Assembly: GCF_004345005.1 (NCBI RefSeq)
Contig: NZ_SMMX01000020.1
Location: 1 to 50,827, forward strand
Direction: 5' to 3'
DNA from: Extibacter muris
GTDB taxonomy: Bacteria > Bacillota > Clostridia > Lachnospirales > Lachnospiraceae
Length of the DNA: 50,827 nucleotides
Below, in pieces: positions 1 to 7,449 of the stretch. The notes under the pieces are model-generated. The model did not search any database, had not been told where the DNA came from, and worked only from the letters and a program-made list of their open reading frames with translations. Each line of letters begins with the position of its first letter. Within the stretch, counting starts at the first letter, position 1. Position numbers and translations under genes: made by a program.

Positions 1-2
1 GA

Positions 3-254
3 GGGCCGACGAGGAACCGGTACCTGATGCAGTTCCAGAGCGACATCGCAGAGGCGGCGGTACAGGTGCCGGATTCGGAGGAGCTGTCGGGCATCGGCCC
101 GGCGTACGCGGCAGGGCTTGCCCTCGGCGTGTGGGATGAAAGCATCTTTGACAGATTGAAACGGGTAAAATATGAGCCGCGTATGGACAGCGCAGTGAGG
201 GATAGAAAGTACCAGGGCTGGAAATCAGCAGTCGGAACTATATTAACGAGGTAA
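3..254 (+). CDS. FGGY-family carbohydrate kinase, C-terminal end (partial)
   Basis: Only the last 83 or so codons are in the window; the reading frame is open from base 3 and ends with TAA at 252-254. The visible part begins GPTRNRYLMQFQSDI and runs through a GIGPAYAAGLALGVW segment. This matches the C-terminal actin-like lobe of FGGY kinases, where the GGPTRN loop contacts the nucleotide and the following helix packs against it. The family phosphorylates ketoses or polyols using ATP in the cytosol. The substrate cannot be told from this end. It sits 35 bases before a polyol dehydrogenase on the same strand, so the pair probably oxidises a polyol and phosphorylates the resulting ketose. The ATG at 27 is internal and not the start. 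Confidence 0.8.
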   Translation, partial: GPTRNRYLMQFQSDIAEAAVQVPDSEELSGIGPAYAAGLALGVWDESIFDRLKRVKYEPRMDSAVRDRKYQGWKSAVGTILTR

Positions 255-289
255 GACACTTAATAAACCAAGAAAAGAGGTAGACAGCA

Positions 290-1336
290 ATGGAAGGAAA
301 AATGAAAGTATGTGTTTTGACAGGAAAGCAAAAGCTGGAATGGGTAGAGCGCGACGTACCGCAGCCGGGAAAGGGAGAGCTTCAGATCAAGCTTGAATAT
401 GTAGGCGTGTGCGGCTCTGACCTTCATTTCTATCAGGAGGGGCAGCTTGCGAACTGGGCGTTAGACGGCCCGCTAGCCCTCGGACATGAACCGGGCGGTG
501 TGATTACCGGAATTGGAGAAGGAGTGGAGGGATTTGAAGTCGGTGACAAAGTGTCGATCGAGCCGGCAGTGCCATGTGGAAAATGCGAAGACTGCCGCAA
601 AGGCAATTATAACCTGTGCCAGAATATAAAAATGCTTGCCATTCCGGGAGAGCGGGACGGTGTGAATGCGGAATACTGTACACATGACGCCAGCATGTGC
701 TACAAGCTGCCTGAGAATATGTCAACTCTGGAAGGAGCTATGATAGAGCCCCTTGCAGTCGGTATGCACGCCACAGAACTGTCAGACGCCAGAATCGGCG
801 AGGCGGCCATCGTCCTTGGAAGCGGCTGCATCGGACTGTGCACGGTCATGAGCCTGAAAGCCCGTGGAGTCAGCGAGATCTATGTGGCGGATGTGATGGA
901 CAAACGGCTCGAGAAGGCCATGGAAGTCGGAGCGACAAGAGTATTCAACAGCACAAGAGAGAGCATCGAAGAATTTGCCAAGACGTTACCGGGCGGCGGT
1001 GCGGACCAGGTATATGAGTGCGCGGGCAACCGCGTCACGACGCTCCAGTCGTGCAGGCTGATCAAACGTGCCGGAAAAGTGACACTCGTAGGCGTTTCGC
1101 CGGAGCCGGTCCTGGAGCTGGACATCGCGACGCTGAATGCGATGGAAGGTGTCGTCTATTCCGTATACCGCTATAGAAACTTGTGGCCCAAAGCAATTGC
1201 CGCTGTTTCATCAGGGGCGATTCCGGTAAAGGATATCGTATCCCATGATTTTGATTTCAAGGATTGTATCGAGGCCATCGAATACAGCCTGAACCACAAG
1301 GATGAGGTAATAAAATCAGTCGTCAAGTTTGTGTAA
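290..1336 (+). CDS. Zinc-dependent polyol (sorbitol/xylitol-type) dehydrogenase, MDR family
   Basis: A 348-residue medium-chain dehydrogenase, the normal length for sorbitol/xylitol dehydrogenases. Visible are the catalytic-zinc motifs GVCGSD and LGHEPGG, the four-cysteine structural zinc loop (PCGKCEDCRKGNYNLC), and a Rossmann motif GSGCIG before the NAD-binding half. It should oxidise a secondary alcohol of a polyol to a ketose with NAD+ in the cytosol. An AGAGG at 276-280 lies nine bases before the ATG at 290; a second in-frame ATG at 302 is possible. It follows an FGGY kinase end by 35 bases, suggesting one transcript. It closely resembles the dehydrogenase at 31853 (same YVGxCGSD, GHEPGG and PLAVG blocks), so the two may be paralogues. 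The exact polyol is not determined. Confidence 0.85.
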   Translation: MEGKMKVCVLTGKQKLEWVERDVPQPGKGELQIKLEYVGVCGSDLHFYQEGQLANWALDGPLALGHEPGGVITGIGEGVEGFEVGDKVSIEPAVPCGKCEDCRKGNYNLCQNIKMLAIPGERDGVNAEYCTHDASMCYKLPENMSTLEGAMIEPLAVGMHATELSDARIGEAAIVLGSGCIGLCTVMSLKARGVSEIYVADVMDKRLEKAMEVGATRVFNSTRESIEEFAKTLPGGGADQVYECAGNRVTTLQSCRLIKRAGKVTLVGVSPEPVLELDIATLNAMEGVVYSVYRYRNLWPKAIAAVSSGAIPVKDIVSHDFDFKDCIEAIEYSLNHKDEVIKSVVKFV

Positions 1337-1352
1337 ACTGTACATAAGAACG

Positions 1353-1386
1353 GTATAAAGGGAGAGAATTCGCTCATTCTTTATAC
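1353..1386 (+). terminator. Inverted repeat after the polyol dehydrogenase, possible terminator
   Basis: GTATAAAG (1353-1360) is mirrored exactly by CTTTATAC (1379-1386), with a short inner GAG/CTC pairing. A run of six T follows at 1399-1404, which is rather far for a classical intrinsic terminator. It lies directly after the dehydrogenase stop. Confidence 0.4.
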
Positions 1387-1424
1387 GGGGGCAGTCTCTT
1401 TTTTGCATGGAGGAGTCTGTCCCC
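1387..1424. repeat. Imperfect GGGG-CAG / CTG-CCCC hairpin
   Basis: GGGGGCAG at 1387-1394 pairs with CTGTCCCC at 1417-1424 (one G-T pair), and an inner CTC/GAG continues the stem after a T-T mismatch. The loop carries the six-T run. It recalls the GGGAC/GTCCC palindromes at 15.8, 21.9 and 23.6 kb but differs in sequence, so membership of that family is only a guess. Confidence 0.35.
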
Positions 1425-1457
1425 ATTCACATTTTGGGAAAAACAGGAGTAGACATT

Positions 1458-2303
1458 ATGAAAAAAACAGCAGTGCTATTGGCAGCATTTATAGCTGCAG
1501 CATCACTTGCAGGCTGCTCGGATAAACTGTCGGATGAATATGTAACCGTAAATGAATACAAAGGGATCGAAGTCGAAAAAGCGGAAGTTACAGAGACGAC
1601 GGAGGAAGAGATAGATAAGGTGGTAGCAAGGATGATGGAAGGGTATGTGGCACAGCATGACCTTCCGGAAGACACGCAGATTACGGATGAGATTGTAAAG
1701 GAGACGCTTTCGGATACGGCAGAGACAGTAAAAGAGTACAGAGCAGACCTCCGCAGACAGATAGATGCGGCAAAAGAAGACGCTGCCCGGGAGAAAATAG
1801 AGACGAGGGCCTGGGAGCAGGTGATCGATAAAACGGAAGTCAAGAGCTATCCGAAAGACCGCATCAAAGAGGTGAAGAAGCATCTGGAAGGTCAGTATGA
1901 AGCGTATGCAAAAGAAGCGGGGATGGAATACGACGCATATATGGAAGCGCTTGGAATGACAGACAAAGAGCTGGACAAGGCGGCAAAGGCATCTGTAAAG
2001 CAGGAGCTTGCAGCAGATGTCATAGCTGACAGATACGGGCTGAAGCCAAATGAAGAAGAGTTCCAGAAGGCACTGGAAGAATACGCCAAAGAATACAAAT
2101 TCGCCAATACGGATCTCCTTCTGGAAGCAGTATCTGAAGAAGAGATGCGCCTTCTCGTAACGCAGGATAATGTGAAATCCTGGATTGCTGACCGCTGTAA
2201 GCTTGTAGAAGCATCGGAAGAGACGACGGCGGAAGATAGGGAAGATGAGACGGCCGAAGCAGAGACGAAGGCAAATGAGGATGGAAAAGCTACAGCCCAA
2301 TAG
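1458..2303 (+). CDS. Lipoprotein with trigger-factor-like C-terminal chaperone region
   Basis: A 281-residue secreted lipoprotein: a lysine pair, a hydrophobic stretch and the lipobox LAGC with Cys20. The start at 1458 is chosen because GGAG at 1446-1449 is well placed and the signal peptide begins there; the frame extends upstream to 1407 but would spoil the signal. The mature part opens with VTVNEYKGIEVEKAEVTET, like the linker into the C-terminal domain of trigger factor, followed by long charged helices typical of the trigger factor/SurA chaperone fold. No peptidyl-prolyl isomerase domain is seen. It is probably an extracytoplasmic membrane-anchored chaperone, analogous in position to PrsA. 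The tail is very rich in Glu/Thr/Asp. It lies ten bases before a histidine phosphatase with no clear functional link. Confidence 0.7.
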   Translation: MKKTAVLLAAFIAAASLAGCSDKLSDEYVTVNEYKGIEVEKAEVTETTEEEIDKVVARMMEGYVAQHDLPEDTQITDEIVKETLSDTAETVKEYRADLRRQIDAAKEDAAREKIETRAWEQVIDKTEVKSYPKDRIKEVKKHLEGQYEAYAKEAGMEYDAYMEALGMTDKELDKAAKASVKQELAADVIADRYGLKPNEEEFQKALEEYAKEYKFANTDLLLEAVSEEEMRLLVTQDNVKSWIADRCKLVEASEETTAEDREDETAEAETKANEDGKATAQ

Positions 2304-2321
2304 AAAGAGACGATGGAACTT

Positions 2322-3002
2322 ATGAAGACAAAAGTAATCATGGTGCGCCATGGAGAGACCGAATGGAATGTACACTGCAAGTTTCTCGGAAGTGTAGATA
2401 TTCCGTTAAATGAAAAAGGAAGAAGGCAGGCCGGATATGCGAAGGAAGCTTTGAAAGACGAACAGATAGACGTCATCTATACAAGCCCTATGAGGCGTGC
2501 CCTTGAGACAGGAGAAATCATACGGGGCAGCCGGACACTTCCCATACTGACGGACGAAGGGCTTCGGGAAATCTGCTGCGGCAAGTGGGAAGGGCTCGAC
2601 GGCAGAGAAGTAGAAGAAAGATATCCGGGCCAGATGGCCCTGTGGAGAAAGCACCCTGAAAAGATTGTAATAGAAGGCGGCGACACGTTTCAGGAAGTGT
2701 CAGACCGCATAATCGAGGCATTCTGGAGAATCGTAGGCAGCAACAGGGGCAGGACCATCCTCATAACATCCCACATGATCTGCCTGACGCTTCTTCTGAT
2801 GCATTTTGAAGGCAGGCAGATCAGTGAGATATGGGATGTAAAGCCCATAGGAAACGCTGCGCTTACTATCGTGGAAGTGTCTGACGATGATAAAGTTGAG
2901 ATAATATCCTGGAGTGATGACAGCTTCGTTCCCGAAGAGGATAAAAAGGGCAGCGCACTCGTGGCAGGGAGACACCGCCCAGGTCAAGAATCAGATGAAT
3001 GA
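2322..3002 (+). CDS. Histidine phosphatase family protein (phosphoglycerate-mutase-like)
   Basis: About 226 residues. The N-terminus MKTKVIMVRHGETEWN carries the RHGE signature whose histidine is phosphorylated in this superfamily; YTSPMRRALETGEII supplies the conserved arginine, and LITSHMICLTLLL the second catalytic histidine. Members range from cofactor-dependent phosphoglycerate mutase to broad phosphatases such as CobC/PhoE; a phosphatase is more likely here because the sequence is short and lacks mutase-specific insertions I could recognise. The start at 2322 gives an 11-base spacing from AAAGAGA (2304-2310); the ATG at 2313, three codons earlier, would sit too close to it. It overlaps no gene and is probably cotranscribed with the preceding lipoprotein gene. 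A 15-bp hairpin follows the stop. Confidence 0.8.
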   Translation: MKTKVIMVRHGETEWNVHCKFLGSVDIPLNEKGRRQAGYAKEALKDEQIDVIYTSPMRRALETGEIIRGSRTLPILTDEGLREICCGKWEGLDGREVEERYPGQMALWRKHPEKIVIEGGDTFQEVSDRIIEAFWRIVGSNRGRTILITSHMICLTLLLMHFEGRQISEIWDVKPIGNAALTIVEVSDDDKVEIISWSDDSFVPEEDKKGSALVAGRHRPGQESDE

Positions 3003-3012
3003 AATATAAGAA

Positions 3013-3046
3013 CAGCAGGCAGAACGGATAGCCGTTCTGCCTGCTG
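3013..3046 (+). terminator. 15-bp perfect hairpin after histidine phosphatase
   Basis: CAGCAGGCAGAACGG (3013-3027) pairs without mismatch with 3032-3046 around a four-base loop ATAG. It lies eleven bases after the stop codon. The following bases are TCCTCCTCT and not a T-run, so termination would be inefficient or Rho-type; otherwise it may protect the 3' end. Confidence 0.6.
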
Positions 3047-3104
3047 TCCTCCTCTGTGCATGAACAAGCCTGGCGTCAATTGGGTATCTGCATGGATAAT
3101 TGCC

Positions 3105-3157
3105 AATATATGGAAATAATTTCCTCCGGCTGGCAGGCGTGAGATAATATATGCCAG
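3105..3157. other. Repeat-rich region upstream of serine recombinase (possible res/crossover site)
   Basis: The 120 bases before the recombinase contain a direct repeat AATATATG (3105-3112 and 3146-3153), a 13-base palindrome GGAAATAATTTCC (3112-3124) and an inverted pair CTGGCA (3130-3135)/TGCCAG (3152-3157). Serine resolvases commonly act on subsites next to their own gene. This is suggestive only; no matching second site was found in the window. Confidence 0.3.
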
Positions 3158-3184
3158 ACAGCATGAAAAGGAGGGCGCGAAATA

Positions 3185-3799
3185 TTGCAAAAGTATGGTT
3201 ATGTCAGGGTGTCAACAAAAGACCAGAATATTGACCGGCAGATGTCTGCATTGACGGCCGCCGGAATAGTAAAAGATAAGATTTATATAGACAAGATGTC
3301 GGGCAAAGATTTTAACCGTCCACAGTATAAAAAGCTTGTTAAGAGGCTCAAACCTGAAGATGAGCTATATGTAAAATCCATCGACAGACTTGGAAGGGAT
3401 TATGATGAAATAATAGAACAATGGCGTTTCCTTACCAAAATAAAAGATGTAGATATCATTGTTCTTGACTTCCCGCTGCTTGATACGAGAAAGAAGGTGA
3501 ATGGAATAACAGGCAAATTTATATCAGATCTTGTCCTCCAGATTCTTTCTTATGTGGCGCAGGTTGAAAGGGAAAATACATACCAGAGACAGATGGAAGG
3601 AATCAGGGAAGCAAAGTCCAAAGGTATCAGATTCGGCCGACCGAGAAGGAAGATTCCTGACAATTTTCCGGAAATAGCAGAGATGTGGAGAAATAATCTG
3701 ATCAGCAAACGGCAGGCGGCGCGGATGCTGAATACGTCTCACAGCACGTTCAGCCGCTGGATATCATACGCTTCGATAGCAGATGACGAAAGGAAATGA
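3185..3799 (+). CDS. Serine recombinase (resolvase/invertase family)
   Basis: A 204-residue small serine recombinase. YVRVSTKDQN places the catalytic serine at residue 10, IDRLGRDY contains the active-site arginine region, and the C-terminus holds an HTH (RQAARMLNTSHSTFSRWI) for site recognition after the GIRFGRPRRK arm. This is the standard Tn3 resolvase/Gin invertase layout. The start is TTG at 3185: AAAAGGAGGG at 3166-3175 ends nine bases before it and no ATG is near. Such enzymes carry out site-specific DNA inversion or resolution through a serine-DNA link. No transposase or phage gene accompanies it and no invertible segment was identified, so it is either an orphan of a lost element or a chromosomal switch enzyme. 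A terminator lies about 115 bases downstream. Confidence 0.9.
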   Translation: MQKYGYVRVSTKDQNIDRQMSALTAAGIVKDKIYIDKMSGKDFNRPQYKKLVKRLKPEDELYVKSIDRLGRDYDEIIEQWRFLTKIKDVDIIVLDFPLLDTRKKVNGITGKFISDLVLQILSYVAQVERENTYQRQMEGIREAKSKGIRFGRPRRKIPDNFPEIAEMWRNNLISKRQAARMLNTSHSTFSRWISYASIADDERK

Positions 3800-3913
3800 A
3801 CTGGATAATTTGGATTAATATGATAAAATATGGTTTGAAAGGTAGACTTTTTGTACAGGTGCTGATATAATAATTAAAATACAAAGACTAAGGGAGTATC
3901 AAACATAAAAGAC

Positions 3914-3946
3914 CAAAAAAAAGCCGGACCAAAAAGTCTGGTTTTT
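3914..3946 (+). terminator. Intrinsic terminator downstream of the recombinase
   Basis: An A-run leads into CCGGAC (3924-3929), a six-base loop, GTCTGG (3936-3941, one G-T pair) and a run of five T. The flanking A and T runs would extend the stem, so it could work on either strand. Confidence 0.65.
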
Positions 3947-4028
3947 AGTCCGTGCACTGTATCGGCTTGAGACGTCTTCAAAACAGCCGATCATAGGCAT
4001 GTGAAAGATATGGGAAGGAGCGGCGGCC

Positions 4029-4223
4029 ATGACGCAGGTGCCAGATCACAGAGAGATAACGAAGGAGCCGGAACTGGATATCGCTACGGCCGACGAAATA
4101 CTTCAGAATGTATTCCGCGAAGCAGGCTGGAAGGAATCCAGCCTTTATGATGCTCTGGACCGGCTGGAGAAGAGGAAGGGCACGGGCGGGAAAGTATCCG
4201 GCGGTTCTGCAAACCAAATATGA
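4029..4223 (+). CDS. Small hypothetical protein (64 aa), uncertain
   Basis: A 64-residue frame with GGAAGGAG (4013-4020) eight bases before its ATG. The product is strongly charged, with an amphipathic middle (ATADEILQNVFREAGWKESSLYDALDRLEKRK) that could form two helices. I recognise no family. It ends six bases before the convergent DeoR gene's stop, and the codon use is not obviously non-coding. It might be a small protein, or a remnant next to the recombinase. In the 230 bases before it I see only the terminator at 3914 and a weak 7-bp hairpin (ATCGGCT/AGCCGAT). Confidence 0.35.
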   Translation: MTQVPDHREITKEPELDIATADEILQNVFREAGWKESSLYDALDRLEKRKGTGGKVSGGSANQI

Positions 4224-4228
4224 CTGGC

Positions 4229-5023
4229 TTACATTTTATTATAGTGATGTTCGATGGCAGCGGTCTCGGGATTGACGACGATTACTTCTTTCTTGAGGCC
4301 GACTGCTTTTTTTAATATCTCGGTTGACGTCTTGTTGTCTGTAATGATTGCATCAATCTGGTTCAGCGGGATAGAATTGCACAGGGATACGTGCTCTGCT
4401 TTCGTGTGGTCGATGAGGAGCACGGTTTTCCGAGCGATGGACACGAGGGCTTTTTTCGTCGCCACAAGAGGGTAGGTATGTTCAAACGCTCCTCCCGGAA
4501 TGCGGAACGCCCGGGCGGATATGAACGCCACATCTGCGGGATGCTGTGTCAGAAGTTCCGGCGATTCTGTCATGATGGATTTCGTCCTGTGATACAGCAT
4601 TCCCCCAATGACATAAGTCTGTATATTTTCCTTTTCTGACAGTTCTACGGCAGTCATCAGATTAGAAGTGATGACTGACAGGGGGATGTTGTCCGGCAGA
4701 AAACGGGATACGGTGTGGGCCGTAGTCCCGGAGTCGATGCATATGACGCTGTACGGATGTACAAACTGCAGGGCGGCTTTCGCTATGGCTTCTTTTTCGT
4801 ATTGCTGTTCATCTATCTGCTCGAGGAAATAATTCGGCTTGGCAGCCTTTACGAGAAATGCACATCCGTGTTTTCTCCGTACGAGGTTCATCTCTTCCAA
4901 TTCATTCAGATCTCTTCGTATCGTCATCTCGCTGCAGGCGAGCTCTTCCGACAGTTCTTTCGGAGTACATACCATATGGTTTTCCAGCAATTCAATAATC
5001 CGGGCATGGCGTTCCTTTTTCAT
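4229..5023 (-). CDS. DeoR-family transcriptional regulator
   Basis: 264 residues with the standard DeoR plan: an N-terminal winged helix (RHARIIELLENH, then SEMTIRRDLNELEEMNLVRRKHG with the recognition helix) and a C-terminal sugar-phosphate sensor domain (IDSGTTAHTVSRFL, VITSNLMTAVEL, VIGGMLYHRTKSI). Such proteins are usually repressors released by a phosphorylated sugar. AAAGGAG lies just upstream of the ATG. It is divergent from the acoA-like gene at 5353 across 329 bases that contain two candidate operators, so it most likely controls that operon and itself. Its ligand would be a sugar phosphate made by the kinases in that operon, which is an inference from position. Confidence 0.88.
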   Translation of the reverse strand: MKKERHARIIELLENHMVCTPKELSEELACSEMTIRRDLNELEEMNLVRRKHGCAFLVKAAKPNYFLEQIDEQQYEKEAIAKAALQFVHPYSVICIDSGTTAHTVSRFLPDNIPLSVITSNLMTAVELSEKENIQTYVIGGMLYHRTKSIMTESPELLTQHPADVAFISARAFRIPGGAFEHTYPLVATKKALVSIARKTVLLIDHTKAEHVSLCNSIPLNQIDAIITDNKTSTEILKKAVGLKKEVIVVNPETAAIEHHYNKM

Positions 5024-5105
5024 TTTGAGGCTCCTTTCAAGATTGACGTCTATGTTTATTCTATATCATATTTTTCCGTATTACAACCAGTGCAGAATAC
5101 CGAAG

Positions 5106-5140
5106 CGTTTATAAACGAACAATAATAAGCCTATTATGTT
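5106..5140. promoter_or_regulatory. Candidate DeoR operator pair upstream of the aco-like operon
   Basis: Two adjacent palindromes: CGTTTATAAACG (5106-5117, perfect 12 bp) and AACAATAATA (5118-5127)/TATTATGTT (5132-5140), imperfect by one base. They lie between the divergent DeoR gene and the acoA promoter, 30-60 bases upstream of the -35 box. Confidence 0.45.
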
Positions 5141-5171
5141 TTGATTCGAACATTATGAGGGGGCTCAACTG

Positions 5172-5200
5172 TTGATTAAGTCACTTTTTAAAAATATAAT
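5172..5200 (+). promoter_or_regulatory. Sigma-A promoter for the aco-like operon
   Basis: TTGATT (5172-5177), a 17-base spacer and TATAAT (5195-5200). Transcription would start near 5207, leaving a leader of roughly 145 bases before the acoA start. Confidence 0.65.
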
Positions 5201-5206
5201 GAATAG

Positions 5207-5352
5207 GAAAGCAGACCGGCCCGGGCGGATTTTGAATGTTTTTAGAATTGCGGGTGCACATAGTGCGGAGCGATTCGCAGGTGTCAGGGAGCCAGATGCC
5301 TCTGGCCCCGATATGATGAATTTAGAATCTTAAAAAACAAGGAGAGTGCGTT
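5207..5352 (+). promoter_or_regulatory. Long structured 5' leader of the aco-like operon
   Basis: Three consecutive stem-loops can be drawn: GCAC/GTGC (5256-5266), GCG/CGC (5270-5278) and a stronger one, GCCAGA/TCTGGC with an outer GGG/CCC (5287-5309). TTTAGAATT-like sequence occurs on both sides (about 5241 and 5320). I could not match it to a known riboswitch. The ribosome binding site AAGGAGAG is at 5339-5346. Confidence 0.35.
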
Positions 5353-6336
5353 ATGCTGAAAATGCCTGAGAGAGAACGGGCGGTCGGTATGTATAAGGAT
5401 ATGTACCTGATACGCCAGTACGAGGAAACGATATATTATCTGTTCCTGGAAGGAATCATGCCGGGAACGATTCACCAGTCCCACGGACAGGAAGCCTGTG
5501 CGGTGGGGATGATATATGACCTGAGGAAAGAAGATTACATATTGACGACACACAGGCCGGCAGGACATGATCTTGCCAAAGGAGTGAGCTTACGTTCCAT
5601 GATGTGTGAGATGTTCGGCAAGGCGGAAGGGTGCTGCAAAGGAAAAGGCGGCGCCATGCACACGGGAGACATATCTGTCGGAGCAGTCACGGCCAATGCC
5701 ATCGTAGGAGGGAACCTGCCGATAGCCGCAGGAGTGGCGCTCCGGTGCAAGATGAGAAAGACGGGCCATGTGGCGGTCTGCTTTTTCGGAGACGGGGCAA
5801 GCAATGAGGGCGCCTTCCATGAAGCGCTCAATGCGGCGGCGGTATGGAAGCTGCCGGTAGTCTATGTGTGTGAGAATAACCTTTATTCTGCGACGACGTC
5901 TATTAAGCTGACGTGTAATCTTAAGAACGTGGCGGCGGACAGAGGGGCGGCCTATGGGATCCCGTCCGAAGTCGTGGACGGCAACGATGTGCTGGCCGTG
6001 AACGAAGCGGCTTCTCGGGCGATAGGACGGGCGAGAAGAGGAGAGGGGCCGACGATTCTGGAACTGAAGACTTACCGCATCGGCGGACATTCCAGAAACG
6101 ATGCCTGCGGCTACCGTCCGGAAGAGGAAGAGAAGGAATGGTTCTTCAGAGACCCGGTGCGTTCTTTCAGGAAACGCCTGCTGGAGGAGAATATTATCGG
6201 TGAGGAAAAGCTGGTCCGGATAGAAGAAGGAATAGAGGCAGAGATAGAAGCAGAAGTGGAATATGCCAAGAACAGCAGGGATCCCGAACCAGAATCAGCG
6301 CTTCGGGATGTATACTGGGAAGGAGGAAATGCATAA
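5353..6336 (+). CDS. acoA: Acetoin/2-oxoacid dehydrogenase E1 component, alpha subunit (TPP-dependent)
   Basis: 327 residues, the usual size for an E1 alpha subunit. The thiamine diphosphate motif runs from GDG (146-148) to the NN pair at 175-176 (GDGASNEGAFHEALN...VCENN), with the KGKGGAMH loop before it. With E1 beta it decarboxylates or cleaves a 2-oxo acid or an alpha-hydroxyketone and transfers the acyl group to lipoyl-E2. The ATG at 5353 has AAGGAGAG seven bases upstream. The stop shares one base with the acoB start, a mark of translational coupling. Acetoin dehydrogenase is preferred over pyruvate dehydrogenase because anaerobes of this type make acetyl-CoA by PFL or PFOR, and because a kinase, aldolase and lipoate ligase share the operon; the real substrate is unknown. 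Confidence 0.85.
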   Translation: MLKMPERERAVGMYKDMYLIRQYEETIYYLFLEGIMPGTIHQSHGQEACAVGMIYDLRKEDYILTTHRPAGHDLAKGVSLRSMMCEMFGKAEGCCKGKGGAMHTGDISVGAVTANAIVGGNLPIAAGVALRCKMRKTGHVAVCFFGDGASNEGAFHEALNAAAVWKLPVVYVCENNLYSATTSIKLTCNLKNVAADRGAAYGIPSEVVDGNDVLAVNEAASRAIGRARRGEGPTILELKTYRIGGHSRNDACGYRPEEEEKEWFFRDPVRSFRKRLLEENIIGEEKLVRIEEGIEAEIEAEVEYAKNSRDPEPESALRDVYWEGGNA

Positions 6337-7349
6337 TGGCCGAGATGTCCATAGCGGATGCCTTAAAACAGGCGATTCAGGAAGAGATGAGAAGAGACGA
6401 CACCGTCTTCTGCCTTGGGGAAGACGTAGATATAGAGGGAGGGATGGGTGGAGCGTTCACCGTTACGAAAGGGCTTATGGAAGAATTCGGGCCGGAGCGG
6501 GTCATCAACACGCCCATCGCCGAGATACTTATATCAGGCGTATGCGTGGGAGCCGGAATTACGGGCATGCGCCCGGTGGCAGACCTCCAGTATGGTGATT
6601 TCCTTTTCTGCATGATGGACCAGCTTGTGAACCAGGCGGCAAAGATGTGCTATATGTCCGGCGGTACGGTCCATGTGCCGATGGTAATGAGGGCGCCCTG
6701 CGGGGCCACGAACAGAGGCGCGCAGCATGCACAGAGCCTGGAGAGCTACTTTACACATGTGCCGGGGCTGAAAGTAATATGCCCGTCCACGCCGTACGAT
6801 GCGAAAGGCATGATGAAGCAGGCAATCCGGGATGACAATCCGGTACTGGTATTTGAGCATAAGCTGCTGTACGGAGGAACGAGAAAAGAAAAAGATGCGA
6901 TTAAGACGTCCGGAGAAGTACCGGAGGAGGACTATGCGATAGAATTCGGCAAGGCGGCCGTGCGAAGAGAAGGCAAGGATGTGACGATAGTCGCTAACCT
7001 GCTTATGAGCTACCGGGCACAGGAGGCTGCCAGGAAACTGGAGGAAGAAGGGATCAGCTGCGAGGTGATCGATCCGAGGTCGCTCGTGCCGTTCGACTAT
7101 GAGACGGTGGCAGCGTCACTTAAGAAGACGGGCAGGCTTCTGATTGTCCATGAGGACCACAAGAATAACGGATGGGGGGCGCAGGTGGCAGCTTATATCG
7201 CTGAGAACCATATCTATGACCTGGATGCGCCCATAAAGATTGTGGCGGCATACGATACGCCGGTGCCATTTGCATCTCCGATGGAGAACTTCGTGATCCC
7301 GGATACCAGGCGCATTGCAGATGCGGCCCGGGAATTGGTCAAGGCATGA
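6336..7349 (+). CDS. acoB: Acetoin/2-oxoacid dehydrogenase E1 component, beta subunit
   Basis: 337 residues, the expected E1 beta length. It opens with the typical block ALKQAIQEEMRRDDTVFCLGEDV and contains GPERVINTPIAEILISGVCVGAGITGMRPVADLQYGDF, LVFEHKLLY and the C-terminal transketolase half with EVIDPRSLVPFDYETV and VHEDHKNNGWG. E1 beta completes the TPP site and the E2 contact. It overlaps acoA by one base. After it comes a 100-base gap containing a hairpin at 7378-7405, then an aldolase-like gene, which interrupts the usual E1-E2 order. Confidence 0.88.
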   Translation: MAEMSIADALKQAIQEEMRRDDTVFCLGEDVDIEGGMGGAFTVTKGLMEEFGPERVINTPIAEILISGVCVGAGITGMRPVADLQYGDFLFCMMDQLVNQAAKMCYMSGGTVHVPMVMRAPCGATNRGAQHAQSLESYFTHVPGLKVICPSTPYDAKGMMKQAIRDDNPVLVFEHKLLYGGTRKEKDAIKTSGEVPEEDYAIEFGKAAVRREGKDVTIVANLLMSYRAQEAARKLEEEGISCEVIDPRSLVPFDYETVAASLKKTGRLLIVHEDHKNNGWGAQVAAYIAENHIYDLDAPIKIVAAYDTPVPFASPMENFVIPDTRRIADAARELVKA

Positions 7350-7377
7350 GCGTGCCGTTGCACTTATCGCATTTTAA

Positions 7378-7405
7378 GATGCCGGGGACCTTTTACCTCG
7401 GTATC
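7378..7405 (+). terminator. Intra-operon hairpin between acoB and the aldolase-like gene
   Basis: GATGCCGGGG (7378-7387) pairs with CCTCGGTATC (7396-7405) including two G-T pairs, followed by ATTTT. As a weak terminator or RNA-stability element it could lower expression of the downstream genes relative to E1. Confidence 0.45.
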
Positions 7406-7449
7406 ATTTTAACGGACATAATATAGTATTCATAAAGGAGAATGAAATT

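Noticed and set aside
1503-2375. 290-residue minus-strand frame, Phe/Leu/Cys-rich
   Set aside because: It is the mirror of the Glu/Lys/Ala-rich lipoprotein gene; the hydrophobic look comes from complementary codons.
5207-5352. A named riboswitch class (TPP, glycine, cobalamin, lysine) in the acoA leader
   Set aside because: The conserved core sequences of these classes are not present; only hairpins can be shown.
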